In this document: positions 15,894 through 24,765 of the stretch, piece by piece | How positions within the stretch are numbered: position 1 is the stretch's first letter | Layout of the letters: every line of letters begins with the position of its first letter | Origin: JAEUUM01 sp038326165 | GTDB lineage: Bacteria; Bacteroidota; Bacteroidia; Chitinophagales; Saprospiraceae | Direction of reading: 5' to 3' | Assembly: GCA_038326165.1 (NCBI GenBank) | Contig: JBBQJT010000042.1 | Span: forward strand, 1 to 31,109 | DNA length: 31,109 nt | The notes under the pieces: model-generated | The model's database searches: none | Told to the model about the DNA's origin: nothing | The model's input: the letters and a program-made list of their open reading frames with translations, nothing else | Program-made: the position numbers and the translations under genes

Positions 15894-16642
15894 AGTCTTA
15901 GCAGTTTGGAGTATTTGAGATAATTATAGTACGCCGAAATCCTACAAATTGTATAGCCGTATTTGCCATCTAAAAAGCCCAATTTTATGAAATAGCTGCT
16001 AATGAATTTGAATATGGTCTTCAAATAAACAAGGGCTAAATTGGTTTTTTTCCCATCTTGAAAGAGGGCCTTTGCTGCAATGGTGCTGAACTTCAAAGTT
16101 TGTTCTCTGTGCTCAGCCACGGTGTAATAACTGTAATGCAAAAGATTTCCGGCTAATTTTCCAATTGGTGTATTTGGCTTATCCAACTCAAACTTATCGT
16201 GGGGATTTGTGCCTACCCATTTGCCCTTAGTACTATTGAAGAGTCTTATTTTTTTATCAGGATACCATCCACAATATTTCACCCAATGCCCACAGTAATT
16301 GGTTAGGCGGTTAAGGGAATAAGCATCAAAGTTAAAGTTCGTTTTGCTTTGTTGGATAGATTTTTTCAATGTTTCATCCAAAGCTTCATCTGCATCCAAG
16401 GATAATACGACCTGATTGCTTGCAAGGGACAATGCATAATTTTTTTGTTCGATATGCCCTTTGAATGCATTTTGAAAAACCTTGGCGTTGAAGGACTTAC
16501 ATATTGCTGTGGTCTTGTCAGTACTGAATGAATCTACAACGATGATTTCATCCACAACATCTTTCAGAGATGCCAAACACCGAGCAATATTCTTTTCTTC
16601 GTTGTAAGTTATTATGACAGCAGAAACCTGTACCATTTTCAT
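15875..16642 (-). CDS. Glycosyltransferase family 2, WaaE/KdtX-like
   Basis: This 255-residue GT-A protein starts with SAVIITYNEEKNIARCL, followed by VDSFSTDKT and the metal-binding SLDADEALDE. It resembles the WaaE/KdtX group that adds a glucose-type residue to the lipopolysaccharide inner core: GWYPDKKIRLFN and the HY..Y region near residue 180 are typical there. The C-terminal hydrophobic stretch (FKFISSYFIKLGFLDG) suggests membrane association. It overlaps the GT4 gene and follows the desaturase gene by 36 bp, so all three are probably co-transcribed. The sugar specificity is inferred and uncertain. Confidence 0.88.
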   Translation of the reverse strand: MKMVQVSAVIITYNEEKNIARCLASLKDVVDEIIVVDSFSTDKTTAICKSFNAKVFQNAFKGHIEQKNYALSLASNQVVLSLDADEALDETLKKSIQQSKTNFNFDAYSLNRLTNYCGHWVKYCGWYPDKKIRLFNSTKGKWVGTNPHDKFELDKPNTPIGKLAGNLLHYSYYTVAEHREQTLKFSTIAAKALFQDGKKTNLALVYLKTIFKFISSYFIKLGFLDGKYGYTICRISAYYNYLKYSKLLRLWKEKQ

Positions 16643-16678
16643 GAAATTGAAAAACAGCTGTAGGTTGTGCTCATCATT

Positions 16679-17779
16679 TTATGCCATTGCAGTCTCCGGT
16701 CTTCCCAATGCCTTCATCATTCTTGAATGCGATCCAATAGCCGCCCATAAAGTTTTGAACTCATTGTAAGGAAGTCCGAATTCACGAGCTGTTTTCTTGA
16801 CTATTGGCGCTAATTTAGGGTAGTGAATATGGCAGATAGCTGGAAATAAATGATGCTCTATTTGGAAGTTCAAACCACCAAAAAGGAAGTTTGCCCACCA
16901 GCTTCTAGTCGCAAAATTAACTGTTGTCATAAGCTGATGCTCTGCCCAAGAATGCTCAACTTTTCCAACTTCATCCGGAGTAGGAAATGATGCACCTTCA
17001 ACTATGTGAGCCATTTGGAAGACTATTGCCAAAGTCAGACCCTCTACAGCATGAAGAACAACAAAGCCAATAATGGGAATGTACCAAGCCCAGTTCAAAA
17101 CCAACATTGGCAGTATCAAAAACACAAAATAATACAAAATCTTAAATGCGAATAAACGGAAATATTCCCTTTTAGGGTGGTCAGGACTTTTCATGCCGCC
17201 CCACTCTTTTCTAAAGAAATTTACATAGTCGTTTTTAAATACCCAAGTAATAGAAGTAAATGGATACATGAACCACATGATGATGTGCTGGTATCTGTGA
17301 ATTGGTTTCAAAGGCTCTTCCAGACTGAACCTCATCAACGGAACATCCTCAATATCTGAATCATGATCAGGGATGTTGGTATAAGTATGGTGAACCACGT
17401 TGTGTTTTATTTTCCAAACATAATCGCTGGTACCCAAAAGATTAAAAGTTGCTCCAAGCAAGCCATTTATTGTTTTGTTGGAAGTATATGATCCATGAAC
17501 AGCATCGTGTGAAATGTTGAAGCCTATCATAGCTGCACAAAAACCATTGAGTCCATATAAACTAAGCACAGCCCACAAAGGCAATGCACTCCAGTATATA
17601 AGCAAATAACTTGCAACGAAAAGAGCTCCGACTATAATGGATTTAAAAACCATTGAAGGATTGGCATGTTTCGAAATGCCGTGGTTTTTGAAATACTCTT
17701 CAATCCTATGACTTAAAACATTGTAAAAATCTTCCTTAGATCGCTTGATATTGAATTGAATTCTAGGTAGCTGTGACAT
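16679..17779 (-). CDS. Fatty acid desaturase (linoleoyl-CoA / front-end type)
   Basis: From the ATG at 17779 the product is 366 residues, an integral-membrane di-iron desaturase. The three histidine boxes are HDAVH (91-95), HNVVHH (126-131) and QIEHH (306-310). The Q in the third box is the mark of front-end (delta-5/delta-6 type) desaturases, and there is no cytochrome b5 domain. It would introduce a double bond into membrane acyl chains. A longer frame reaches 17836, but the -7 element at 17799-17806 lies inside it, so the shorter start is preferred. The substrate and bond position cannot be told. Confidence 0.92.
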   Translation of the reverse strand: MSQLPRIQFNIKRSKEDFYNVLSHRIEEYFKNHGISKHANPSMVFKSIIVGALFVASYLLIYWSALPLWAVLSLYGLNGFCAAMIGFNISHDAVHGSYTSNKTINGLLGATFNLLGTSDYVWKIKHNVVHHTYTNIPDHDSDIEDVPLMRFSLEEPLKPIHRYQHIIMWFMYPFTSITWVFKNDYVNFFRKEWGGMKSPDHPKREYFRLFAFKILYYFVFLILPMLVLNWAWYIPIIGFVVLHAVEGLTLAIVFQMAHIVEGASFPTPDEVGKVEHSWAEHQLMTTVNFATRSWWANFLFGGLNFQIEHHLFPAICHIHYPKLAPIVKKTAREFGLPYNEFKTLWAAIGSHSRMMKALGRPETAMA

Positions 17780-17798
17780 TAATTTAATTTTGGTGGCA

Positions 17799-17806
17799 CA
17801 AAGGTA
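17799..17806 (-). promoter_or_regulatory. Predicted -7 element of the desaturase gene
   Basis: TACCTTTG on the minus strand lies 19 bp upstream of the ATG at 17779 and inside the longer open frame, which supports the shorter start. The -33 region is poor. Confidence 0.45.
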
Positions 17807-18131
17807 AATCAAATAACAATCAAAAGGTTCAAGCACTCCTTAACTTTAGGTTAATTGATCTAGGTTTTGTGGAAAATATTATACAGACGTATACGGGGGG
17901 GATAATATATTTGCCCTAAGGTGTGTTTTATTAAAGAAATTCGGATTGATCTGTTTCATGAAAGGAATATAAATTGTACCAAGCAAATATTTTTTTTGAA
18001 TTATACAATTTTAGCAAGCTAAGAGAATGGTGAGGTTCAATATTCTTGCACGATAAATTGAGCCATGATGATTTAAATTAGCAGCACGAATAGATATTAT
18101 GCCTCAATTTCAATCAAGCCTGAATATGGAT
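17807..18131. other. Intergenic region between divergent genes
   Basis: No coding frame of note was found. It holds a run of seven G (17895-17901) and a plus-strand TATATTTG at 17906-17913 that fits a -7 element, but no gene start follows within 180 bp and no -33 partner is visible. A short or non-coding transcript is possible but unsupported. Confidence 0.3.
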
Positions 18132-18139
18132 TACCTTTG
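18108..18139 (+). promoter_or_regulatory. Predicted promoter of the DUF2279 gene
   Basis: TTTC at 18108-18111, a 20-nt spacer and TACCTTTG at 18132-18139 form a near-consensus promoter. It lies only 4 bp before the ATG at 18144, so the mRNA would be leaderless or nearly so. Confidence 0.45.
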
Positions 18140-18143
18140 TGGA

Positions 18144-19127
18144 ATGAAGCGGTTGATTGGAATTTTTGCAATGATTTTTAGTTCCTTGTTATACAGTCAA
18201 GACTCCATCAAACTAAAATTTTTAGAGCCATCTCCAAGTTTTAATGACAAAAGATTTTGGACAGTTTCGGGGATAGGAACTGGAATTTTTGCAGGAACTA
18301 TTGTGGGCTTGAACGAAATATGGTATGCCCAATACCCTCGTTCTTCCTTTCAGTTATTCAATGATTGGGGTGAATGGAAGGGCATGGACAAATTGGGACA
18401 TACAATGACCGCTTATGGTGAAGCAAGATATCTCTATGGAGGTGCCCGATGGTGTGGATTATCAGATAGGAGAGCGACATGGACCGCTGTTGGAGTTGCA
18501 AGCGGCCTTCAACTGTCATTGGAAATGCTCGATGCATATTCTTCTGAATGGGGTTTCTCTCTTCCCGATGTAGCTTTTAATACTTTGGGAGTCAGCGTTT
18601 TTCTAGCCCAACAACTTTATTGGCAGGAGCAGCGAATCCTGTTGAAGTGGGGAAATTTTCCAGTTAATTACCCCGCCGATATATTTGTCACTTCTACTGA
18701 TGGTTCACAACAATCTTCAGTTCGTGATAGAGCACGCAATTTATATGGAAGCAATTATGTGGTTGGCTATTTTAAAGATTACAATGCCGCCAGCTCTTGG
18801 GTATCTTTGAATCTAAAGTCATTTATGCCTGATTCAAAATTTCCTCCTTGGTTGAATGTTGCAGTGGGTTATGGTGCTCAAAATATGTTAGGTGGATACC
18901 GAAATGAATGGACAAATGATAACGGACAAGTTTTTAATATTCCCGCAGGAGTTTATCCACGATATCAACAATATTTTCTGAGTTTAGATATAGATATGAC
19001 AAGATTACGGGTGCGCAATCGGTATTTGAGGACCTTGCTTTATGTTTTAAATTCTGTAAAAGTTCCCCTGCCGGGCATAGAGTACAACAGCTTAGGTCAG
19101 TGGAAATTCCACCCTTTTATGTTTTAG
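18144..19127 (+). CDS. DUF2279-type putative envelope protein
   Basis: From the ATG at 18144 the product is 327 residues with a signal peptide (MKRLIGIFAMIFSSLLYSQ). The region WKGMDKLGHTMTAYGEARYL and the following SLEMLDAYSSEWGFSLPD match what I recall of the DUF2279 family of predicted periplasmic or outer-envelope proteins. The N-terminal hydrophobic segment after the signal (SGIGTGIFAGTIVGL) suggests a membrane contact. The alternative ATG at 18099 adds 15 residues before the signal peptide and lies upstream of the predicted promoter. The function of the family is unknown. Its stop overlaps that of the opposite-strand gene by 3 nt (19124/19127). Confidence 0.75.
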   Translation: MKRLIGIFAMIFSSLLYSQDSIKLKFLEPSPSFNDKRFWTVSGIGTGIFAGTIVGLNEIWYAQYPRSSFQLFNDWGEWKGMDKLGHTMTAYGEARYLYGGARWCGLSDRRATWTAVGVASGLQLSLEMLDAYSSEWGFSLPDVAFNTLGVSVFLAQQLYWQEQRILLKWGNFPVNYPADIFVTSTDGSQQSSVRDRARNLYGSNYVVGYFKDYNAASSWVSLNLKSFMPDSKFPPWLNVAVGYGAQNMLGGYRNEWTNDNGQVFNIPAGVYPRYQQYFLSLDIDMTRLRVRNRYLRTLLYVLNSVKVPLPGIEYNSLGQWKFHPFMF

Positions 19128-20269
19128 TGGATTAATTTGCCGCTTGCCAGAATGGTTCCATTTTCTGAAATTACACTGTAAAAAATGGATTGTCGGCTCA
19201 AAAAACCAGGATTGTATTTTGCGACCCAATGGTTTCCTTGTTGACTGAAACGAGCCTTCCGAATTATTTTGCCCATTGCTGAATATAACACACATTCTCT
19301 GGCTTTGGAGTTGAGCTGTATGCTTATTTCATCACTTTCATGAAATACAAAACACTGAATTTTGTGACCGTTGTCATCAGTTGTTGAGGTGATTGGCTGA
19401 TTTAAACTTAGCTTAAAAAGCCGGCCGGGATTACCGGTCAAAATACTCGATTCATCAGTCAAATAAATGGTACTGCTGTCTTGAAATGCAACGGCTTCCT
19501 TTTGGGAAAAATCGGAATATTGAAACACAATTGGCTCAACGTCGAAAAAATCATTTGATGTGAAATTTTTGAACAACCACATGCGTGCATAACCAATCAA
19601 AATTAAAGCATTTTTTTGCGGGGAAAGTGCTGCCCCAGTTACCGAGCCCAGAAAAAGGCTACCCAATCCGGTATTAAAACTGGATTTGTATTTTGCAATG
19701 TGAGTGCCCTTTTTGTTGGAAAGTACATACATCCTGCATTCACTTTTGTAAGGTGAAGTTCTGTCCTTGGTAAAAAGGTATAGGGAATCACCTAAGCTCA
19801 CAAATGCCTCACAATCGAAATGTAAAAAGGAAGATGGCGGAGGAAAAGACAATTGATCTTCATAGGTGAATGAGATGGTATCAATTTTAAGTGAATTGGG
19901 CTTATCTAAGTTACCAAATATTTTGAAAATTCTGAGGTTTTGTCGAAGGTTATCATTGTTACCGAAATCTCCTAAATACAAGTTGCCATTGTCATCTTTA
20001 GTGAGCTCTTCCCAGTCATCAACTTTTATTCTTTCTGAAAGGTCATATGCCTGCAGCAATTCACCGAGTGTGTCCAACCAGTAAAGCTTTGCCTTGTTGC
20101 CACTGTCATTATGGGTCAACAAACTGTCTGAGCCCCAAAATATTAGACCACTTGACTCGGAAATGGAGTTAGGAAGAGACAGGACGACTTCTGGACTTAC
20201 AATAATTTGTGCCTGACCAACTTTAATGCAAGCCGTAAACAAATGAAGAAGTAAAATCCATTTTTTCAT
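19124..20269 (-). CDS. Secreted propeller-like protein with T9SS type A-like sorting domain
   Basis: This 381-residue protein has a signal peptide (MKKWILLLHLFTACIKVGQA) and repeated beta-rich units with Asp-rich turns (THNDSGNKAKLYWLD, DDWEELTKDDNGNLYLGDFG, FDCEAFVSLGDSLYLFTKD) that suggest a beta-propeller. The last about 75 residues, with VLYSAMGKIIRK followed by FYSVISENGTILASGKLIH, look like the C-terminal sorting domain of type IX secretion cargo. It would be exported and either anchored at the surface or released. Its start overlaps the mtaB stop (ATGA), implying coupled translation. The substrate or role is unknown. Confidence 0.75.
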   Translation of the reverse strand: MKKWILLLHLFTACIKVGQAQIIVSPEVVLSLPNSISESSGLIFWGSDSLLTHNDSGNKAKLYWLDTLGELLQAYDLSERIKVDDWEELTKDDNGNLYLGDFGNNDNLRQNLRIFKIFGNLDKPNSLKIDTISFTYEDQLSFPPPSSFLHFDCEAFVSLGDSLYLFTKDRTSPYKSECRMYVLSNKKGTHIAKYKSSFNTGLGSLFLGSVTGAALSPQKNALILIGYARMWLFKNFTSNDFFDVEPIVFQYSDFSQKEAVAFQDSSTIYLTDESSILTGNPGRLFKLSLNQPITSTTDDNGHKIQCFVFHESDEISIQLNSKARECVLYSAMGKIIRKARFSQQGNHWVAKYNPGFLSRQSIFYSVISENGTILASGKLIH

Positions 20270-21603
20270 GCCAATTCCGCGGTTGATGCTATTTCAGGTC
20301 CGTTCAATATACCCGTGATGCGGACAAGTGACATACTATTAGAGGTCAAGCCATTAGCAGGTATGATAACTTTGATGTAATTTGGAGTGAATCCGGTCAA
20401 AAGTGTTTTGTTCTTATGATTTTCTAGTAATACCTCTTGGATATCTCCTTGGTGTTTTAAATAGTGTTGTCTTTTCTTTTTTTCAGACAACAAACGCAAT
20501 ACTTCATTCCTCCTTTTTCTTTCTTGCACTGGAACTATCCCTGACATTTCAACAGCGGCTGTATCATCGCGTTCAGAGTAAGTAAAAACATGTAGGTATG
20601 AAATTTCCAATTGATCGATAAAATCTACAGTCTCTTGAAATTCTTTTTGGGTCTCTCCTGGAAAGCCCACAATTACATCCACTCCTATGCAGGCATGAGG
20701 GATATGTTTTCTGATGGCATCAATTCTGCTTTGGTATAGCGCGGTGTTGTATCTACGGCGCATTAATTTCAATATCGAATCACTTCCAGATTGCAATGGG
20801 ATATGAAAATGTGGCATGAAATGATTGGAACCACCAACAAATTCTATGATCTCTTCGGTAAGTAAATTGGGCTCAATTGAGGAAATACGAAAACGAACTT
20901 CTCCAAGTAACTGATCCAACTCGCTTATCAAATCAATGAACAATGCTTCTTTTTTGGGCAATGAGCCTTCAATTACCTCAGTTCCATTGCCAAAGTCACC
21001 CAAATTAACACCTGTCAGTACAATTTCTTTGACTCCCATCTCAATTATGGAACGCGCATTATTCAATACACTTTCAACAGTATCACTTCTACTCTTTCCC
21101 CTTGCTTTAGGAATGGTGCAGAAAGAACATTTATAGTCACATCCATCTTGAACTTTCAAGAAACTGCGGGTTCTGTCTCCAAAGGAATAACTGGATTCAA
21201 AAGTATTGACTTCTTTGATTTCGCCTGAGGATATGAGTCCTTTTGCGCCGCTGTTCTGTATAAGGTCAATGTAGTCCAGCATTCTGAATTTTTCAGCAGC
21301 TCCGAGTACCAGATTCACGCCTGGTATTTCTGCAATTTCAGCTGGCTTTAATTGAGCATAACAACCCGTCACGATCACTTTTGCTTCAGGATTTTGGCGT
21401 AGCGCTTGTCTTACTATTTGCCTGCATTGGCGATCGGCGCCTTCCGTAACAGAGCAAGTATTGACCACGTAAATGTCAGCAATATCAGCAAATGAAGCAA
21501 CGGCATAGCCATTTTGACTGAACAAACGGGATAATCCAGAAGTCTCGCTGTAATTGAGTTTACAGCCTAAAGTATGAAATGCTACAGTGCCAGGAGTTGC
21601 CAT
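20266..21603 (-). CDS. mtaB: tRNA (N6-threonylcarbamoyladenosine(37)-C2)-methylthiotransferase MtaB
   Basis: From the ATG at 21603 the product is 445 residues with the three methylthiotransferase modules. The N-terminal UPF0004 domain has the second-cluster cysteines C14, C50 and C81. The radical SAM domain has CDYKCSFC (C155, C159, C162), and a C-terminal TRAM-like domain follows. NTCSVTEGADRQCRQ and GCKLNYSE favour MtaB over MiaB or RimO. It adds a methylthio group to t6A37 in tRNAs reading ANN codons. An upstream extension to 21744 is open but unlike the family, and the promoter lies inside it. Confidence 0.95.
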   Translation of the reverse strand: MATPGTVAFHTLGCKLNYSETSGLSRLFSQNGYAVASFADIADIYVVNTCSVTEGADRQCRQIVRQALRQNPEAKVIVTGCYAQLKPAEIAEIPGVNLVLGAAEKFRMLDYIDLIQNSGAKGLISSGEIKEVNTFESSYSFGDRTRSFLKVQDGCDYKCSFCTIPKARGKSRSDTVESVLNNARSIIEMGVKEIVLTGVNLGDFGNGTEVIEGSLPKKEALFIDLISELDQLLGEVRFRISSIEPNLLTEEIIEFVGGSNHFMPHFHIPLQSGSDSILKLMRRRYNTALYQSRIDAIRKHIPHACIGVDVIVGFPGETQKEFQETVDFIDQLEISYLHVFTYSERDDTAAVEMSGIVPVQERKRRNEVLRLLSEKKKRQHYLKHQGDIQEVLLENHKNKTLLTGFTPNYIKVIIPANGLTSNSMSLVRITGILNGPEIASTAELA

Positions 21604-21613
21604 AAAGTAGGTA

Positions 21614-21621
21614 CAAAGGTA
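21614..21621 (-). promoter_or_regulatory. Predicted -7 element of mtaB
   Basis: TACCTTTG on the minus strand is 10 bp upstream of the mtaB ATG at 21603, inside a GTACCTTTGTAC palindrome. A TTG lies about 20 nt further upstream. It sets the start at 21603 and predicts a very short leader. Confidence 0.45.
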
Positions 21622-21729
21622 CAGAAAATGCTGAACCAACGCAATTCTACTTTTTATGATATGAGATAGCCTACTATCATTGAAAACGTACCAACAGAGA
21701 TAGGCATGTTTGTCCTTCAGTAGAAAAAA

Positions 21730-21760
21730 AGAAAGGCCACCCATATTTGGCAGCCTTCCT
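21730..21760 (-). terminator. Rho-independent terminator of the broken secreted-protein gene
   Basis: On the minus strand a 12-bp stem with some G-T pairs (21760-21749 with 21741-21730) closes a 7-nt loop and is followed by a run of T (21730 down to 21724). It lies upstream of mtaB and would end a minus-strand transcript coming from about 22400. Confidence 0.75.
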
Positions 21761-21792
21761 GGATTTCTTTTAATTCAATTTATGATTCTTTG

Positions 21793-22398
21793 CTAGTACG
21801 GGTAAGAAATTGTTTTTCGAATGAAAGCAAGATTGCAAAGGATCATAGCGTGTGGGATAAAAGATGAATTACCTATTATTATTGAACCTTGCTTGTCGTT
21901 CCATAATTTGGAATCTTCAAATCTAAAATTTCCAAACTATTGTTTTGACTTTAGGACAGATGCAGCTTTAATCGTGAGTATGCTGAAATCCCTTGCCTTT
22001 ATTAACGTCCTTGTGTGTATGAAGGGAGTATTTCAATTTTTCTTTCATGTCATCAATCACATCCTCTTTGTATCTCGGATCAGATTGAATTTTTTTCCAA
22101 AAAAGCAGGAATTGACAGATCAACTCCTGTATTTCTAGTCAAGCCAGCGGCAAGACTAAAAGCTTTCTCAATGTCTGAATCGGCAACTTCATAATACACG
22201 ATATTACCTTCACTTGGAACTACAAATTGCAAATCCTGACCCTCTGTTTCCTTGTCATCGACTTTTGAGGTTATTTCTTCACCATTTTGAATTCGATTTT
22301 TGACCTCAAAGGCTATGGGGCTTAAATCATTTTGTTGAGCAGGAACCGATGGAGAGACTCTAATAACAAAGAGACAGAAAAGTAGTGTTTTTTTTCAT
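21793..22398 (-). pseudogene. Small secreted-protein gene disrupted at homopolymer runs
   Basis: An ATG at 22398-22396 is followed by eight A. The good frame (signal peptide KKTLLFCLFVIRVSPSVPAQ, then NRIQNGEEITSKVDDKETEG and VPSEGNIVYYEVADSDIEK) is out of phase with that ATG by one base, and seven A would restore it. That frame stops at 22080. A one-base correction in the T6 or A7 run at 22090-22104 continues into QSDPRYKEDVIDDMKEKLKY. Further protein-like sequence in another frame reaches a stop at 21793. The gene has a terminator downstream. Either it is decaying, or the assembly has homopolymer errors. I do not recognise the family; it would be an exported small protein. Confidence 0.55.
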
Positions 22399-22774
22399 TT
22401 TTCGAAGTTTTAAAACTGTAAATTGTCAGGTAAATTTGCGTCTATCGGAATTTGAATTAACTAAGAGGATGGATTGGAATAAAATAACCAATTCAAGATT
22501 TTATTTTTCAGTATATCAAATAATATTACGTGACAGTATTAACCAATAGTTTTTTTACTGTTGGATACTTTCTAGTTCATATTTTTTTTGGGTGCAAGGA
22601 TAGAATTTTCCTCTTAGGAAATTTAAGAAATTGACTGCAGGACGTAAAATTCAATTACCTACGTAGCTGAATTAAAGCTTCTGAGAAACAAATAATTTAT
22701 AACTAGTGACATATAATTATACATTTCTCTAACATCCTAAGTCAAAGTAATACGAAGCAATAGGATTATCGTAG
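22399..22774. other. AT-rich intergenic region
   Basis: No gene was found on either strand. It contains a short near-perfect hairpin (AATTTTCCT/AGGAAATTT around 22602-22622), and AATTCA/TGAATT flanking a CTACGTAG palindrome (22648-22673). Neither has an obvious role. Regulatory sequence for the downstream plus-strand operon is likely at its right end. Confidence 0.3.
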
Positions 22775-22782
22775 TAGTTTTG
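22775..22782 (+). promoter_or_regulatory. Predicted -7 element of the envelope glycan operon
   Basis: TAGTTTTG matches TAnnTTTG and lies 22 bp upstream of the ATG at 22805. No convincing -33 element is visible at 19-20 nt. Confidence 0.4.
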
Positions 22783-22804
22783 CGTTTAGCTAATTTATAT
22801 TTAG

Positions 22805-24757
22805 ATGGCAAAGCAAAAACAAAGCTCACATAAAAACAATCCAACAACTATAGGAAACAATAATGCTGGACTGAAGTCAATTCAATGGTACAAATGGGCA
22901 GTATTGGCATTACCTTTTTTGCTCTATTCCAACACCTTATTTTATGATTTTGCTCAAGACGATTCCATTGTTATTACGGACAATATGTTTACCAAGGACG
23001 GATTGGCAGGATTGAAAGGAATATGGGGCAAGGATACTTTTTTTGGATTTTTTAAGGAAGAAGGAAAAGCGGGCTTGGTGTCTGGAGGTCGTTATCGTCC
23101 ATTGAGTTTGACAGTATTTGCGCTGATATATGACCTGTCAGGCGGAAAGCCATTTTTGTTCCACTTAGTCGGTGTTTTGTTTTATTGTTTGTTGTGTTTT
23201 GTTATTTTTCGGCTTATCCAAGAATTGCTTAGGCACAGATTCAAGTCAGAGGTAGTTGATTTGATTGCTTTGCTTGGAACATTATTTTATGCCGCGCATC
23301 CCATTCACACTGAAGCCGTTGCCAATATAAAGGGATTGGACGAAACATTGAGTATGCTTTTGGCATGTTTAAGTCTGTTTTTTGCTCTTCGTTTTTCTAA
23401 TTCTGGTGACAATAAAAACTTGCTGTGGATTTTTCTTTCTTTATTAGGAGGAATGTTGTCCAAGGAGAATGCCATAACTTTCTTGGCAGTTATTCCTTTG
23501 GCCATATATTATTTTACGAATCAAGGATGGAATGGTGTTGTTAAACCACTTGCAGCTGCCTTTTCAGCGGTTGTTGTGTTTTTGTTGATTCGCGGCGCAG
23601 TTATAGGTTGGCAATTTGGAGACGCTCCAAAAGAATTGATGAACAATCCCTTTTTGAAGTGGACTGGAACCCAATATATTCCCTTCAACGCTGCAGAAAA
23701 ATTGGCAACCGTATTTTACACTTTGTGGGTTTACGTGAAATTGTTGATTTTGCCTTATCCATTGACCCATGACTACTATCCCAGACATATTGAAATAATG
23801 AATTTCGGCAGTATTGGAAGTATTTTGGGCCTATTGATTTATGGCTTTATGGCCTTCTGGTTTGTAACACGAGTTGCTAAAAAGGAGCTTTCTGGCTTTC
23901 TGGCAGGCTTCTATCTCATTACTATAAGTATTGTGTCCAATATTTTATTCCCTATTGGAACTAATATGTCGGAGCGATTTATTTTCATGCCATCATTTGC
24001 ATTTTGTTTGTTGTTGGCAATAGTAATTGTCCAGTTCATGAAAAACAGTAGAAATTCCTCATTGGCCATCGGTTGCGGAATAGTGGCTATTTATGGGATA
24101 ATGACTATTTCACGCAATGGAGTTTGGAAGGATAATTTAACCCTTTTTACAACAGACGTAAAGACCTCTGTCAATAGTGCAAAACTTCAAAACAGTGTAG
24201 GTGGAGAATTGCTTACTACCGCAACCAAAACTCAGGATAGCCTCGAAAGAAGACGGTTAGCCGATGAGGCAATTCCTCATTTGGAAAAAGCTATAAGCAT
24301 TCACCCGACTTACCATATTCCGTATTTATTAAGGGGAAATGCTCAATTTCTGCTTGGGAATTTTGATGAAGCAATTAAGAATTATGACAATTGCCTAAAT
24401 TTGAATCCTGGATATAGTGATGCAATCCGAAACAGGACATTGGCGTATCGTGAAGCCGGGAAATATTTCGGAGAGAAAAAGGGAGATCTGGGCAAAGCAA
24501 TTTTCTTTTTGGAGAAAGCACAAGCAGAAAACCCAAAAGACTATGAAACCAACCGTTTGTTAGGCGTTGCTAATGGCATCAGTGGAAATAAAGAGCGAGC
24601 GATCCAATTTTTTCTTCAAGCGGCAGATATAAATCCGAGTGCTGAAGCGTTAAAGAACGTGAGTATTGCCTATGCTAATGGAGGAAACAAGGAAAAGGCT
24701 GAAGAATTTGCTCAAAAATCAAATCAAGCACCAGCTTTGCAATCTGGTCAAAAATAA
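22805..24757 (+). CDS. TMTC-like membrane glycosyltransferase with C-terminal TPR repeats
   Basis: This 650-residue protein has about ten predicted membrane segments over residues 25-440, then a soluble tail. An acidic pair sits in the first extracytoplasmic loop (DFAQDDS, about 48-54), as in GT-C enzymes, and HPIHTEAVANIKGLDE (about 166-181) resembles the signature of the TMTC/DUF1736 protein O-mannosyltransferase group. Residues about 485-645 form TPR-type helices (AIPHLEKAISIHPTYHIPYL; AIKNYDNCLNLNPGYSDAI). It would use a polyprenyl-linked sugar to glycosylate proteins or glycans outside the inner membrane. It is the first gene of a five-gene operon, followed after 8 bp by the GH3 fusion. 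Confidence 0.83.
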   Translation: MAKQKQSSHKNNPTTIGNNNAGLKSIQWYKWAVLALPFLLYSNTLFYDFAQDDSIVITDNMFTKDGLAGLKGIWGKDTFFGFFKEEGKAGLVSGGRYRPLSLTVFALIYDLSGGKPFLFHLVGVLFYCLLCFVIFRLIQELLRHRFKSEVVDLIALLGTLFYAAHPIHTEAVANIKGLDETLSMLLACLSLFFALRFSNSGDNKNLLWIFLSLLGGMLSKENAITFLAVIPLAIYYFTNQGWNGVVKPLAAAFSAVVVFLLIRGAVIGWQFGDAPKELMNNPFLKWTGTQYIPFNAAEKLATVFYTLWVYVKLLILPYPLTHDYYPRHIEIMNFGSIGSILGLLIYGFMAFWFVTRVAKKELSGFLAGFYLITISIVSNILFPIGTNMSERFIFMPSFAFCLLLAIVIVQFMKNSRNSSLAIGCGIVAIYGIMTISRNGVWKDNLTLFTTDVKTSVNSAKLQNSVGGELLTTATKTQDSLERRRLADEAIPHLEKAISIHPTYHIPYLLRGNAQFLLGNFDEAIKNYDNCLNLNPGYSDAIRNRTLAYREAGKYFGEKKGDLGKAIFFLEKAQAENPKDYETNRLLGVANGISGNKERAIQFFLQAADINPSAEALKNVSIAYANGGNKEKAEEFAQKSNQAPALQSGQK

Positions 24758-24765
24758 TTTATTGA

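Noticed and set aside
17895..17913. G7 run plus TATATTTG as a promoter for an undescribed small RNA
   Set aside because: No -33 element, terminator or folded structure was found downstream to support a transcript.
21821..22138. Plus-strand open frame of 105 codons
   Set aside because: It lies opposite the broken secreted-protein gene, whose minus-strand frames look more like protein and which has a matching terminator.
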